Assembly (NCBI GenBank): GCA_013398055.1
Contig: VZRS01000325.1
Span: forward strand, 77,410 to 141,409
From: Ifrita kowaldi
Lineage: Eukaryota > Chordata > Aves > Passeriformes > Cinclosomatidae
DNA length: 64,000 nucleotides
Direction: 5' to 3'
Of this stretch, positions 1 to 12,636 are shown piece by piece. The notes below the pieces were generated by a model that was given only the letters and a program-made list of their open reading frames with translations, was not told where the DNA came from and did not search any database. Each line of letters begins with the position of its first letter. The first letter of the stretch is position 1. The translations under genes and the position numbers were made by a program.

Positions 1-83
1 CACTTCAAAATCTGAACTTCTACTTAAGAGTTTCTTTACTCCAGAGTACCAAACAACAGCTGTTTCCCTCCTAAAGGCCTAAG

Positions 84-235
84 AAGTGCCAGATTGGCTC
101 AGCTGGTCAGAGCAGGGTGCTGAGAACACCAAGTGTATGAGTTCAATGCCTGTATGGGCCATTAATTTAAGGGCTGGACTTGATGATCCTTGTGGGTCTC
201 TTCCAAATTGGAATACTCAGTGATCTAGACATTTG
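84..235 (+). mobile_element. tRNA-Ile-derived SINE with CR1-like tail (TguSINE1-like)
   Basis: The 5' part resembles an isoleucine tRNA gene. The A box at 95-106 (TGGCTCAGCTGG) fits the RNA polymerase III consensus exactly, and a B-box-like stretch at 140-150 differs from consensus at two positions. The part ends in TGTATGGGCC as tRNA-Ile does. The anticodon loop is mutated and the acceptor stem is poor, so this is not a working tRNA. From about 169 the sequence switches to the standard CR1 3' end (GGGCTGGACTTGATGATCC, then a TTCCAA motif and a short terminal repeat near 220). A tRNA-Ile head on a CR1 tail is, from memory, the design of the passerine SINE family TguSINE1, moved by CR1 enzymes. 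The family name is recalled, not searched. Confidence 0.8.
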
Positions 236-3200
236 TTTATTTTTTAAAACTTGCCTTTTAATCTAAACTTGCCTTTTTCAATGGCTCAGACTGGTAACAC
301 ACAGATCACTCACAGGGTGTTTAAAAGCCTGGACGCTCAGCTCAGTGACTGGACAGGAGCCAACTTCCCAAAATTCTGCTTCCTCAGGCACAAAATGCTC
401 TTGCAAAATCTGCTTTTGAAAAGACTTTGCATCCAGGAGTGATGCAGGGTCCTGGCTGTCCCTGTGGCTCCCCTGGCGGCTCCACAGCAGCAGGATCTGT
501 CTGACAGCCAGGTGAGCTCACCTGTGCTGGCCCACAGCACCATCCAGTGCCAGCTCCGTGCTGCTGAACCTCCCCTGGCAACTCCAGGGGCAAAGCTGCA
601 GCTCGTGTCCTAAAAGGCACCAAAATACCTCAGCTGTCCCTGCATCAGAACTGGGGTTTGTGTCACATTTACAAAATTCAGGATCACAGGATCACAGACT
701 GACTTGACCCTGAAGATGCTCCATTTCCAACCCCCTGATGCAAAGTCTGGGTGCACAATATGGATTTTGAAGCCAAAGGGGAAGCTGTTGGTTTTCTGTT
801 GATCTCAAACCCATCAATCTGCAATTCTACAGAACTTTTCCACCAGTGATCTGTACTCAGGGCCTGTTTATATCCTGTTTTGGGGGGATTTTTATCTGCC
901 CAGTTGCCACCCAGCACTGTTTGCAAGCCAGGCCTCACTAAGACTCTTTGGCCAGGGCACTGAGACCTTCTGAGCCCCAACCTTTGGCTGCCTCCCCCTC
1001 CTCTCCCAAAATAAAACCTTGCAGGTTGTTGGTACTCCCTGCTGTTCTGTGCTGGCACAGAGCTGAGCCAGGGCCAAACCCAGGATCTGTTTTCCCTCCC
1101 CTCCCAAAGCTGGGAAGCAGCTCAGGGATGTTTGGGCTGTGTGTCCCTGCACGGAGGAATTCCCTCAGGGAAGCAGGGAATGAATCCCTGCAGTGGCTGT
1201 TGGCCATGGAGTGATGCTCACAGGGGCGGGAGCAGCAGCAGAGCTTTGTCAGCCCCTGTGATAAAGGACTGGGAAAAGCAGGAAGGCACAGGGATGGGAG
1301 CTGCAGGGAGAGGCTTCCCATCCCTCCTCTGCTCCTGGGGAAGGGGGACCCAGCCAGGATTGACTCCAAGGGGTCAGCACAGCACACGGGGCCAGGAAGC
1401 AGCTCCGTGCCCCTCCTGCACTTCCAGCAGGAGCCAGCCCAGCAGAGCCCAGAGGCTGCAGCTCTGCCCATCCTGGGAACAGGAACCCCAACAGAGCGAG
1501 GCACAGGGAGTGCTGCAATCCTTCAGTGCTAATGTAGGGTCTTGTTTGAGGAAAAATCCTCCTCCTGCAACAATGGCTTTGTTCTGAGAGGTTTGGTTTT
1601 GTCTGGTCAGTGCCTGCTCTTTTAAGTCATTGTGACCTACATACAGAGAGGATCCAAATGAAAAATTAAAGAGAAAGAGCTCTCTGTGACACTGCCTGGC
1701 TGAGGCAGCCCTGCAGTTCCATGGCCTCTGGACTGTTTTTTCACACAGGGCCAGATATGAGTTGATACAAATTGTGTATGGTTGGGGTTTTTTCTTCATT
1801 ATTATGTGAATATTTAAATATCCCTCTTCAAGGAAGGGTTTGCCCACTGAGTGAAGGGATGGACACACCCTTGCTAGTGCTGTTATCCTGATAATATAAA
1901 GAAAAACCAAGCCTGGAGCTGTGCCTCTGAATCAAACCCAGGACTGAGCACAGGGTGACGTTCTGGGAGCTGACACCTCAGTTACCCTGAGCCCCTGGTT
2001 CCTGTGCCAGCACACAGCACAACGGCTTGGTTAAAATCATTTTCCCCAGGACACTTTGATGAGGTTTGGATGGCACAAGAAATTACTCTGGAGATGTGGA
2101 ATCCAAGCCCTGCTCTAACTCACATTTAAATCAGGATTAGTGGCACCATGACTCCTGCTGACTGCTCGTTAAGCTGGGTGAGATCAGTTTGGGATCAGCT
2201 CAACTCCCAGGAGCTGCAAACTGATTTCATAGCCCAAAGGTCTGCTCCACCTGGAATAACCCAGGCTCTGGGCTGAAGCAGAGCTGTTCGCTGCTCCAGC
2301 CCATGCAATCCCTGCCACAGCTGGCACCACTTGGAGAAACAAGACAATACCCAGGGCCTGAGGTGCCCTGCAGGATCCTGTGCTCGGTGCCCTGTCCTGC
2401 AGGGCAGGGCTGTGTCAGGCTGATGCTCCTGCGGCAGGGTCTGCACAAAGCAGGGCAGCTCCCCCAGCCTGGCACCTTTCCCTGCTCCCAGAGAACAACA
2501 GGCATTTCAGCCCAGCCAGGGGAAGCAGCTGGCTGGGGGTGAAGGAAGAAGCAATTAGAGTTTATGGGGATCAAACAAGCCCCCATCACTCCTTGTGCTT
2601 GGGGCTGCAAGGCCAGCTCGCAGCCACCTCGGCTGCTGATTGTTTTTTTGACAGGAATTGCTCCCCAAACAGCCATGTTCAGTGATTATTTGTCTCCTTC
2701 CCTCTTCCCCTGATTACAGCCAGACCGGGACATCCCTGATCCGCATAGAAATGAATATTTGAAAAGCCAGGGCTGTCCTCCAAGGGCCCTGTGCACCATT
2801 AGGCCTCCAGATTTACTGCCCCACCAAAGGCCAGGGGGGTAATGAGGCAGCAGCAATGGGCGACGAATCAGGAGAAAGGAGCTCAAAGAAAGGGATTTGC
2901 CTTGCTACATTCCTGACTGTAAATTAAAATTATCACTGAGGTCCTGCCTCTATATGAGGAATTTTCACCTGATTTTGTAGCCCCACTCCCAGAGCCTGCT
3001 CGGCCCTGTAGCAGCTCCCCTTGACTCAGCAATGCCCTGTTTTGCCTGTGCTGATGAACAGGAAGCACCACCATCCAAAACCACATTTAAACAGGACTTT
3101 TGCTGTGTCACCGTGGTGGATGAAGTTCTGCTGTTTCCTGGCTCTCTGCAGGAGAGGTTTTCCCTCGGTGCTGAGCAGTGACTGCTCCCTGTGGGCCGAG

Positions 3201-6200
3201 CCAGGAGCACCGATTTGCCCAGGACTCTGGGGGAAGCACTGGCATTAATTGCAATCTGTGCACCCAGGCTGATCCAGCTGCAGCAGGAATGCTAATGAAT
3301 GCCAGGAATTGTGTCCTCCCTGTGGAAAACGTGTCCCAGCCTCAGCACCTGCACAGCTCTCTCCTGCTGACACCAGAGCCCTGCAATCCAATCTCTCCAG
3401 CCTGGGCCCACTGGGGCACCTTCTCTCCCACTGAAGCATGGAGAGATCTGTGGTGCTTTGTGTCTCCACGTGCTTAACCCTCGGAACTGACTCATGTTTT
3501 CCCTCATTTGGGAATGATTCAAGAACTTCCTTTGGCCTGACCACATCTGACTCACCCTGGGTGACTTCAGAAATTCGAATCAAATTGAGATTGCTGGAGA
3601 AAAAGCAAAACTAAAGTCAAATTGTAACTACTGATGTGACAAAGTATTCCTGCCTTCAGTCTGCAGGCAGAGGATTTATCTGGTCTGTCACTGGTCCAAG
3701 CTGCATCCACCAGCCGATTTGATTTGATTCTGAGGGGAAAATATCAGGAGTAGCATGAATCCCTTTTACATTAAATTTATCCCCTAGAGGAAAACCCTTT
3801 GCAATGACAAAAAATTCCCTGTACCACAGAGATAAAGATTTCCAAACCCCACTCACACGTGGATACGAACCCATGGTGCAAACCCAGAGAAGCAGTTTCA
3901 CATTTCCCAGATAAAATGTCCCAGAGAATGATGTCTTGAACTGCAAAGTGCTATTTTGTTTGAAAAGCTTACACAAGCATTTAAACCTTTCCTATTTCAT
4001 GCAGGAGACAGTTGCCAAGTCTGTTCTGTGCCTGCAAGCACAGAGGAGTACAGAGGATGCTTTGTGAGCACTGATTATATTCCATTTCACAAATTTTAAA
4101 CAGCACTGATTTTTACATCTTTCATTCTTCATCTCAGAGAGGACAGATTTTCTCCTTCCTCCTCTGTTCCCTCCTGCACTGGGGAGGTGTTTGGCTGCTT
4201 CTATGCAGAATCCTGACAGAGACTTCTCCATTCTCATTAAGGGATAACTTGATTCATTCCTGGTAATTCTTTTGGGATCCAGTACCTCACCTTGCATTAT
4301 GTGATTCACCAAGGGAATTTCCTACAGAAATGTGTCCCTTGACAGGTGCAGCATGAAATTCCAGATTTCAGAACATTTTTGTCACTCCAGTGGATGCCAC
4401 AGCAGAACAAACAGAGCACCCCAGATATGTGCTAGACTGAGGTACAAGAGGTGGAGAAGGAACACTCAGTAAACACCCAACTGCCACTACCATCAAAGCA
4501 ATCCCACATGCCAGAGGGGCTCTGATATGAATTATCAGACCTCCAAAACACAGGGGGTGAGCCCTGTGTGAGGGGCAGATTGCTTGCAAACAGCAGTTGT
4601 GACTCTCAAGCTTTTCCTCAGCACAAATACCATTACCTGGTACCGTTCATTTGTTTCCCTTACAGTTTTCTGTCCCTTTTTATTCCAGAAGTTAGGCTGA
4701 GCCTAAACAGAGGAACCCTACAATCTTGCAGCACAGCAGTTGTTACTGGGTGCTTCCTTTTCAGCATCCAGTATCTCTGTTGTGGTTTCATTTCTATATT
4801 TTCTAAACTATTATGAACTGTGCCTGGAAAATGCATTTTTAAAGAGCATTTCTCAATGTTTTGGAAGTCTAACCTTGCCTACTACCAAGAGAAACAACCA
4901 CACACTTCCAACCAATTGTTCCAATGAACAGAAATAAATTTAGGCTGGCAGAGATCTCTTTTCCCAGCAGAGTTTGTGCTGCTCAGCACGGTGGTTCAGC
5001 AGCAGTGGGGAAAGAACTGTTAAAAATAAAGTATTATCCAGCCCCAGCAGCACATCCTGGCACTGCAGCTTGGGCCCTGCTCCGTGATAAGCCCCACATG
5101 GGGGATTAGATTAGGGCAACATAGAGAAACGCAGCGTGGCTACACCAACACATTTCCTCACATGGGTGGTGACACAGTCCTGAAAGGCTTGCATTTTTCT
5201 TTTCATTATTTGCTGAGGGGTGAGTGGGGAGAGTTTCACTGGGCCAGCTCTAGAAAGAAGGTCAGAGGCAAGATGCAGCCCCTGATCCCAGGGAATGCAG
5301 TTAAAAGCACAAACAATGCTTCTCATCAAGATTGGTTCTAATTACATTCATCCTCTGCCTTTGGAGCTGCTAACAGACAGATGTGCAGGAGTCACAGCTG
5401 AATGACCCCTGACAGAGATGTTCTCATCCTGGCTTTTGTCACTTTATGGACTTGTCTGTGACAGGACCAGGGAAAAGGATTTTTTAGTTCCCATTCTGAC
5501 TGCATCACCCCAACTCCACATCCCCCAAAACTCTTGGACAAGCAACACTTACTGTCTTTTTGCACAGACTACCACATGTCCTTATCAAATCTCTCCTGTC
5601 AATCATCTCTGCTGTGGGTTTGTGAGCAGCTGCCAATCACTGACCCTGCCATCACAAATCCCAGTGCTTTATTGATTCCAGTATCAGAGGCACAGCCTGT
5701 TTTGTTCTGGAGATTATGGGATGTTTTCTCCATGGCCTGAGTTAAAGAGAGTCTCTGAATGAGGGCAACACAATTTCCCAACCATTGACAATCCTGGAAA
5801 GGTAACAGAACAAGCTCTTGGTGTGAAGGATTTGTTCTCTTGATGTGCAAGCCCCTTGCAAATGGTGTTTATCAGAGCCAGGAGTTACAAGATTACCTCG
5901 GAAGAGAAACTAAAAACTGACCTGGCTTTACCAAAGGAAGTGACTTGCAAAGGACCATGCTGGGATTTGCTGCTGAGCTCTGACAGGAATTCAGGCTGAG
6001 CTTGGGGACTCCATAAATTGATCCTACTTGGAATTAGATTAGGAAAGGGTAAGAGAAGATGCCTACCAGATATCCATAAAATACAGGGATACACTTCTTG
6101 TTTGAAATACACTTGGCACAAGAGGTTCCTCAACTGAAACTCTACAAGAAACCAGAACATGAGACAATGACAAGAACAAAGGTCTGTGAGAGAACACAAG

Positions 6201-9200
6201 GTAAAATATTGACTGAGAGCAATCTGGGAGTTTATTTCCTTTTATAATCCCCCTCAATCCCTGTGATATTTTACAGTAATAACAAACGTGTCCTTTTTAT
6301 TCATCACTAGGGTCCCTTCATTATTTTTATCCAGAATGCAAAGATACAGAAAGCAGACAGGGACACACACAGTCCAAGGTCTACTTTCAAAATCAGAAGA
6401 GCTGAAAATACTTGCCTGTGATGACAGCACTTCTTGACTTGGTAAACTGAGCACGTCAGATGAGGCCTGAGGAAGTAACAGGGTGGATAAAAGGGAACTC
6501 TGTGGAAAGACAGAGAGAAAAATGAAACAGAGAGACAAAGAAGGGATGAGAACCAATCATCCAGCAAAATGTTACCCCCAAAAAGTCAAGGAAAAAGAAA
6601 GTCTGGCACTGAAAATTGCTAACTGCAAGTTTTTATTCTAATTTTAGGCAGAGAATAGAGCATCTGATAAAGAGATTAAATGTGCAGGTCAGGCTCAGGG
6701 ACATTTGCATACACAAATGGGCCATGACCTCTGCAACTGCTCTTGGTGCTTTTGTGTGAGTGTTTGCAGCCAGCACGAGGGACAGACTCCTCCTTGGTGG
6801 GACTGGATTCAAACATCAGTGGGATTACACCAGAAATGAACATTACCCTCAATATCCTTATAGTGCACGGGCAGCTCCCAGCTCAGAGTGGCTTTGCTCC
6901 CACCGCTCCCAGGAGAGCTGCAGACCTCAGGAAGAGCTGGGACTTATTTTTGGGTTGGTTCAGTTGGGTTTGACTGAAAGCCAAACTGCATGGCAAGGCT
7001 GAGCTGTCAGTACTTTTGCTTTTTAAGCACGACTTTAGAAAGCTGACAGCATTGTCATTTATGTCCCGCCCCTGCCTCTGGAACAGCTTCCAAAGTGTCA
7101 CAAGAGAGCAGAGGGACCCACGGGAGTGTGGAGTCCCAGGCTCTGCAGTGTCTCCATCACAGACTGTGAACTCCCAGGGAGATCCAGGTACAAAACCTTC
7201 AAGTTCTGAGTGACATGGAAAAGCAGACAAGGACGTGAGACAAGAGTTACGTGGTTTCACTCAGGTAAAGCATGAAGACAAGCTGGTTTCAGGAGGGACA
7301 GCCTGGTGGAGGCACTTTTGAAATCTCCCGGGAAAATCCCACTACAAATTTGTTCTCTTTTGGTGACCACCTGCAGTGCTGGGCTCTGCTCTGCAGCCAG
7401 TTCATACCCAATTGTTGCATGTCAGACAGTGTTGAGCTGGAAACACATTTGTCTCCACCAGTCAATTTACTGAAATCCATCCAGTTGGTTAAGTCAAACA
7501 ATTAGCAAGAAAGCTGAATGACGCAGTAACTCTTCATTTAAGGAGAGAAATTAATTTGTAATTTATGGAATAACCAGATGCATCTGGAAGCCCAATTTTC
7601 TGGTCCCTGTGTCATTGTCAAGGGTAACATTTAGCACTTACACAACACTTCATCCTCAAGTTGTTTTTAAACCTTCACTATAATTAAACCACATCACTCT
7701 TGTGTGCATGAAATGCTATTGTCCATTTTTCACAGCCAGCAGAGCTGAGGCTCCACAGAAGTGCCAAGGAGAAGGACACAGTGTCACAGGCAGTTGGCAG
7801 CTGCTCCTGCAGCTCGGGAAGCACAAAGGATCCAAATGATTACCAGTCAATTCCATTTCCTCTATTGTCCTGTCTCCTTGAGCCCTGTCAGCACCAAACC
7901 CCGATGAGAACAGACTGTGTAGGATTCCCACTTCTCTAATTAAGGTGTTTTACCCTTCCTGTTATTCCTATTTGAAATAGGATTCATCTCCAGGGATCAC
8001 AGGTGAGGAAAAGCCACACCTCACCAGCTGGACACTCTTTATGTGAACAGAGCTTGGCTGTGGATGTAGAACAACCTCAGAAATACCACAAGGAACAAAA
8101 AAGCTGCTCTGATATTTATGGCTAAAGAGACTTCTGTAATTTCTCAGAAGACTTCTGTGAGAAATTCTCTATTAATTCCCAAGCTGCCTTACCTACAGCT
8201 GAGTTTGGCCTCCCAGTCTGTCCTGGCTCCAGTGGCAATGCCCATTTTATCTGAATGGAGAAACTCACGGAGACACAGCGTGGGTGCCACAGCAGCACGG
8301 GCTGCACAAGGCAGAAACCAGCCAGACCACAAGATAAGACAGGAAGTACCTTCAGACTCCATTTCCTTACAAGTGTGAGATGTCAGTAGTGAGGCAGTGC
8401 CAGTCCCTCACCCCAAGGGCTCAGAATTACCACTTTTTTAAAGCAACCCCAGCTATGGAAATCCATTTCAATCAATCCTCCGTATGGACATTAGGTAAAG
8501 CCCCACTCATTGACTCATCTCTTGTTCACAAGAAATGTAGCACATAATTGACTTTTCAGATTGCAGGGCAGAATTCTGGGCCACGTGTGCCTGCAGTGAG
8601 GTTTCCCAAATCCTTTAATGCTCATTCCTAATCCCAACAAAATGAGCTCCGTGTTCATATGGCCACAGAAATCAGTTACCAACGTTACAGGAAGGACTGA
8701 TGATGTTCTCATCCCAAACCAGTTTTCTGTAACAATTCACTAACAAATTTCAATCCAGCTTAAATATAATTAACAATTGTTGTAAGAACATTACTTTCCT
8801 AACCTGTTAGAGGAGCAGTGAGTTTGCAGCACACAACCAAGACCCAGTTTTACTTTCAGTTCCTTTGCCTGTATCCCTCTGCATTGCTCACATAGTGGTT
8901 TTGTTACACTTTTTCTTTTTAACTTGGAAAGCCTTGAACATTCCCCACCAGCAGATCATGCCTTGAAAACGCTGACTGGTGGATTTATTAGCACTGTGTA
9001 AAGCTGTGAACACTAAACCTGACTCGGGGAGGGTTTGGTGGCCTTGCCCAGGCTCACAGGAAGCCGCTGTTGCTGTGGCAGCCACAGGAAGCCGCTGTCA
9101 CTGCAGCTCGGATGGAGCAGGGCAGCAGAGCTCTGTGTTCCTGCAGCACAGAGCCTGCAAAGGCTGCAGTGGGGATATAAACCACATCGTGGAGTGTGGG

Positions 9201-11099
9201 GAATCCCAAAGCCTCAGAGGGGCTGTTGGAACTTCAGGCTGAGAACCTCCTCTCCAAAGTTCCTCCACCCCAGTGCAGGTATTAGCAGAGGGATCTGCTG
9301 TCCCACCAAGACACTACAAAGTGTCCCTATAAATTCACACACTCCTTCAGAGCCCCGTGTGCCCACACTGAGACAGATCAGCTGCAGCAGGGACAGCCCA
9401 GGGAACTTGGACATCTCCAGCTCCCTTGGATACCAGCAGCACCACCAATTCCAGCCACTGGGCAATTCCCAGGGCAGCTCCTTGTGGAGCCTGCTAACAC
9501 AGCCTCGCTCCAAGGAAGCTGAGGGAAGCTGCAATCACGGATTTGGCTTCACTGGAACCCTGAGTAGTCTCCATTTATGAATATTGCTCCTTAAAGCCTT
9601 GCACTGGTGGTGGCTCTTTCATGGCAATGCAGTTCCAGGAAACTCGATGCCCAGAGAGTGATGTTCCCACCATCCAGCACGTAAAAACTCCACACCACCT
9701 ACCCCAGTAGTTACTACCTGAAGCACTCAGACGTGCTGGGACTGTTCACACTTCCAGAGTGGAGTTTCATGACAGAACAAATCAATATCACTAATGCTGA
9801 GTTTAAAGGTTCCTGTGTCCCAGATCCCTCTCACGTCCCAGCTTGCCCACGCAAACAATTCCTTCCCCGTGGGTGCCGTGCACACAGCTCCAGTTGGATC
9901 TGCTGCTTCCCCACATCCCCTCACTCTCTCCACCCAAACTCCTCAGCTGCCCATCCCCACAATTTACTGCAACACATCTTTATGGAGCTCGGCATTTTTC
10001 CTGCCTTCATTTTAATTGTTTTATTCCCTCCGATTGTCTCTGTTCCTCTCTGTAATTTATAGTTTCTTCTCCCCACTTCTGTTCTTCCTGCCACTTGCTG
10101 AACACAGAGAGACTTGTTTTAATTTACAGAGAGTGTGCTAGTGCAATCTGTTTCATTAACTTAATTAGTTTTATTTTGGCAGTTTCTAAAGGTTCCAGGA
10201 TAGAAAAAAGATTCCAACTATGCCAACCACTATGCAGACCAGCCACTGCAAGGCAAATCCTGTCTTAAGGAGATTACAGGTTAGATTTGAAATAAATAGA
10301 AATTAAATGGTCATCAAAGGTATTTGGGATGGAAAAAAATTATATAGTGAGAGTATTTTGTTAAATTTACGAGTTCCATCCTGCATCCACATGCCTGTGT
10401 TGGTGTGGCTGAATGTAAGGGTTACCTGTGGTATGATATTTCTGTGGGGCATTATTCTTGGATACAAATGTCCTTATTTACCTCTCTTTAAAAGCACACA
10501 CGGCACCTTTCAACAGTCAAAGGAGCCGTTTATGTTTTATTTTGATGCCTCAGTAGGGTCAAGCACATAACCTGCTGTTACTGCAGTGAAGCAGAGAACA
10601 AGCCATACACCCACTCTGTTCCCTATGGAGCACAGGAATTGCTGGCAACTCCAGGGGATGTAAAACCCAACAATTTGCATTTAAATGGCCACTGTCTTCC
10701 ATAAGCAACACCTGCTGAAAAGGTGCGTTCCAGCAGAAGACTTGCAAGAGGAAATCTTCCCTTTTATACCCATCCTTCACATAAGTCCGAGCTTAACATA
10801 ACAAACAGCCTGCTGGGCTGAGCTGTTGGGTCTGAGCAGTCCCATCAGCTCCAGGGCTGAGTAGTTTTAGTTTCTTTCTGTGTTAGTCGGGAATTTCTTG
10901 TAGGCTCAGAATTTACGGCCTAATTCTCTACTCAGCAATCACAGGGAAGGGAACCGGGGCTGAGTGCCCTGAGCGCAAACAGAGCGGTACGGAAATACCA
11001 TCACAGGATAAAACCTCTCTGCTTTGTAGCAAGGGCCACGACCCTTCTGGCCTCCCTGCCTGAAAGGCGGCTGGAACTTGGCTTTTGCAAACTTCTGAG
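236..11099. other. Intergenic region upstream of PWWP2A, no gene recognised
   Basis: About 10.9 kb of mixed-composition DNA. Open frames up to 188 codons occur here (for example near 938-1504 and 9035-9580), but none resembles a known protein and none has convincing splice or start context. In human the next gene beyond PWWP2A is FABP6, as I recall. I looked for fatty-acid-binding-protein exons on the - strand and saw none, so that gene probably lies further left. A 16-bp direct repeat (9055-9070 and 9083-9098) is the only local repeat noted. Confidence 0.6.
680..745 (-). mobile_element. Possible degraded CR1 3' end
   Basis: Two GATCACAG units are followed by a stretch ending in TTCCAACCCCCTG. 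Read on the - strand this resembles the CR1 3' tail and its terminal short repeat. The match is short and diverged, so an old CR1 remnant is only the likeliest reading. Confidence 0.4.
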
Positions 11100-11119
11100 T
11101 GCAAGTGTCTGTGGAGCTC

Positions 11120-11206
11120 CTGAGGTGCAGGATCACAGAGCGGCTGCTCCATCCCTGCGAGTGTCCAAGGCCGGGCTGGATGGGGCTTGGAGCAACCCGG
11201 CGTAGT
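11120..11206 (+). mobile_element. CR1 fragment (3' untranslated part)
   Basis: The stretch CATCCCTGCGAGTGTCCAAG followed by GGCTGGATGGGGCTTGGAGC matches the segment found near the 3' end of avian CR1 elements and seen again at 16470-16530 and 42030-42060. It stops before the terminal repeat, so it is an internal piece of an older insertion. Confidence 0.7.
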
Positions 11207-11369
11207 AAAAGGAAAATATTAACTCCTTTCCTCCCCTTTCGACGCTGCGTTTTCCACCTTTACTTGATGTGCCTAATTCATGTTGTTTAACACTTTAAAG
11301 TGCCGATTTACCTCACAAATGGCACCAGTCGCTCTGCCTTCCCCACACAGGGTGAGGGCAACAGGAGGG

Positions 11370-11660
11370 TCAGACACTGATCTGTGGTGACCAGGGACAG
11401 CACCCAGGGAGCGGCTGGAGCTGTGTCAGGGGGATTTAGGTTGGATATCAGGAAAGGTTCTTCCCCCAGAGGGTGCTGGGCACTGCCCAGGCTCCCCAGG
11501 GAATGGGCACGGCCCCGAGGCTGCCAGAGCTCCAGGAGCGTTTGGACAGCGCTGCCAGGGATGCCCAGGGTGGGGTTGTTGGGGTGTCTGGGCAGGGCAG
11601 GGGCTGGACTGGATGATCCCTGTGGGTCCCTTCCAACTCAGAATATTCTGTGATCTTTCC
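11370..11660 (+). mobile_element. CR1 retrotransposon 3' end
   Basis: A 5'-truncated CR1 non-LTR element. The sequence runs through the TTGGATATCAGGAAAGGTTC motif, the GGGTGCTGGGCACTGCCCAG motif, a GGACTGGATGATCCCTGTGG block and a CCTTCCAACTCAGAATATTC end, finishing with the short ATTCTGTGATC terminal repeat. The same subfamily occurs inverted at 50825-51005. It sits immediately upstream of the PWWP2A CpG island. Confidence 0.88.
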
Positions 11661-11934
11661 TCTCCCCAGTGTCACCCCCTCAGTGCCTCCCAGCACGGGG
11701 ACCAGCAGCTCCCCTGCCCGCACTGTACAACGCAGGAGGCAGCGCCGGGCTGTGCCCCGCAAGGGGAGCCGCTCCAGGGCGATCCCACGAGGGGCGACCT
11801 GGCCACGCTGAGGAGCGACGCGATCCCTCAGAGAGGCGACCCAGCCCCCTCATGGCCGCCCTCCCGCCCTCGCCATCTTCCCCCGCGCGCTCCCCGACCC
11901 CCGCTTCCCGCCCCGCGACTGACACTTGGCACCG

Positions 11935-11978
11935 CCAATCACCGGGCTCCCTCGGGAGCGGCGCCTCCCTCCACCAAT
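11935..11978 (+). promoter_or_regulatory. Paired CCAAT boxes
   Basis: Two forward CCAAT pentamers 39 bp apart, each followed by CA or CAC (the preferred NF-Y context), lie about 55-95 bp upstream of the TATA-like element. NF-Y binding is an inference from the motif and spacing. Confidence 0.6.
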
Positions 11979-12028
11979 CAGATGGCGAGGCAGCCACACA
12001 GGCCCCACCTCCCCCCTCAGCAGCTGCC

Positions 12029-12034
12029 TATAAA
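12029..12034 (+). promoter_or_regulatory. TATA-like element
   Basis: CTATAAAGG in the CpG island, 51 bp downstream of the second CCAAT box and just before a GC-box. It would place transcription start near 12060. CpG-island genes often start at several sites, so this may be one of several. Confidence 0.5.
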
Positions 12035-12165
12035 GGGATAAGCCACGCCCCCTCTTCCCCTTCCCTGCTCTGCACTGAATGAAGCCCCCGCTGGCCAACC
12101 AGAAGTTCCCGCTGCTTTGATGGACAGCTGCACAGCCTAATAGGAGTGCAGCCTCGCGGCGCGCC

Positions 12166-12166
12166 N
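12166..12166. other. Assembly gap (single N)
   Basis: A lone N inside GC-rich sequence. Promoter DNA lies to the left. The DNA to the right (12167 on) begins in the middle of PWWP2A exon 1, so 5' UTR and the start codon are missing from the join; they appear later, at 12563-12726. Confidence 0.9.
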
Positions 12167-12392
12167 CGCCCCGGCCGGAGGAGGAGGAGCCGGATGCTGC
12201 CGCCGCCGCCGCCGTGGAGCCCGAGCCGGCGGTGCCCGCGGTCCCGGGCGGAGGGGAGGCGGAGGCGCCGGCGCTGCTGCCCGGCTCCGAGGTGCGGGTC
12301 ACCCTGGACCACATCATCGAAGACGCCCTGGTGGTCTCGTTCCGGCTGGGAGAGAAGCTTTTTTCCGGGGTCCTCATGGCCCTCTCGAAAAG
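12167..12392 (+). CDS. PWWP2A: PWWP2A exon 1, 3' part (copy A)
   Basis: The frame starting at 12169 encodes an acidic and alanine/proline-rich stretch (EEEEPD, six alanines, VEPEPAVP) and then the conserved PWWP2A segment PGSEVRVTLDHIIEDALVVS, continuing through SFRLGEKLFSGVLMALSKR. It ends at a good donor, AAAAG|GTGAGA, at 12392/12393, and joins exon 2 in phase (AAAAG + G gives Lys-Arg). The 5' end is cut at the N. Bases 12320-12561 are repeated at 12729-12970 with one difference: this copy reads GCC (Ala) at 12379-12381, where the other copy and human PWWP2A read Asp. I judge this the same exon sequenced twice, not a second exon. Confidence 0.85.
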
Positions 12393-12561
12393 GTGAGAGC
12401 TCGGGGGGAGCCGAGCCCGAGCCCCCACCCAGCGCCGGGCCCGGGAGCGCTCCCGAAGCCGCCGGGGGCGGGATGGGTGCGGCCCTGCCGGGACCCTCGT
12501 GGACTCTACAGCTTCCCTTCCCTCCCATGCCATCGCTTCCCATCCCATCCCAGCCCTCCTT

Positions 12562-12562
12562 N
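12562..12562. other. Assembly gap (single N)
   Basis: Intron 1 sequence ends at 12561, and sequence that must lie upstream of the start codon begins at 12563. The order of the two pieces is therefore reversed relative to the gene. Confidence 0.9.
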
Positions 12563-12636
12563 GCTCGAGGGGCGGGCCCCCCCTCCCCGCAGGCCGTGGC
12601 CGTCGCTCCCGCTGCTGGAGGGAGGCGGCGGAGAAA
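12563..12636 (+). other. PWWP2A: PWWP2A 5' UTR fragment, misplaced
   Basis: GC-rich sequence leading directly into the PWWP2A start codon. In the real gene it should follow the promoter piece that ends at 12165 and precede the exon piece at 12167. Confidence 0.7.

Larger units (their letters stand above)
11690..12165 (+). promoter_or_regulatory. PWWP2A: PWWP2A CpG-island promoter
   Basis: GC content and CpG density rise sharply at about 11690 and stay high to about 13150, in contrast to the AT-richer flanks. Inside are two CCAAT boxes (11935-11939 and 11974-11978), a TATAAA at 12029-12034 and a CACGCCCCC GC-box at 12045-12052. This arrangement in front of the first coding exon marks the promoter of PWWP2A. 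The segment ends at a single N at 12166, and the order of the pieces that follow is wrong, so the distance to the transcription start and the 5' UTR cannot be measured here. Confidence 0.75.

Noticed and set aside
84..162. A functional tRNA-Ile gene
   Set aside because: The anticodon loop is altered, the acceptor stem does not pair well, the B box has two mismatches, and the sequence continues into a CR1 tail, so it is a SINE.
938..1504. 188-codon frame on the - strand
   Set aside because: Overlaps long frames on the other strand, has no recognisable domain and looks like low-stop GC-rich sequence.
1..11000. FABP6 expected next to PWWP2A
   Set aside because: No fatty-acid-binding-protein exon was recognised on either strand; short exons could be missed by eye, so this is an absence of evidence only.
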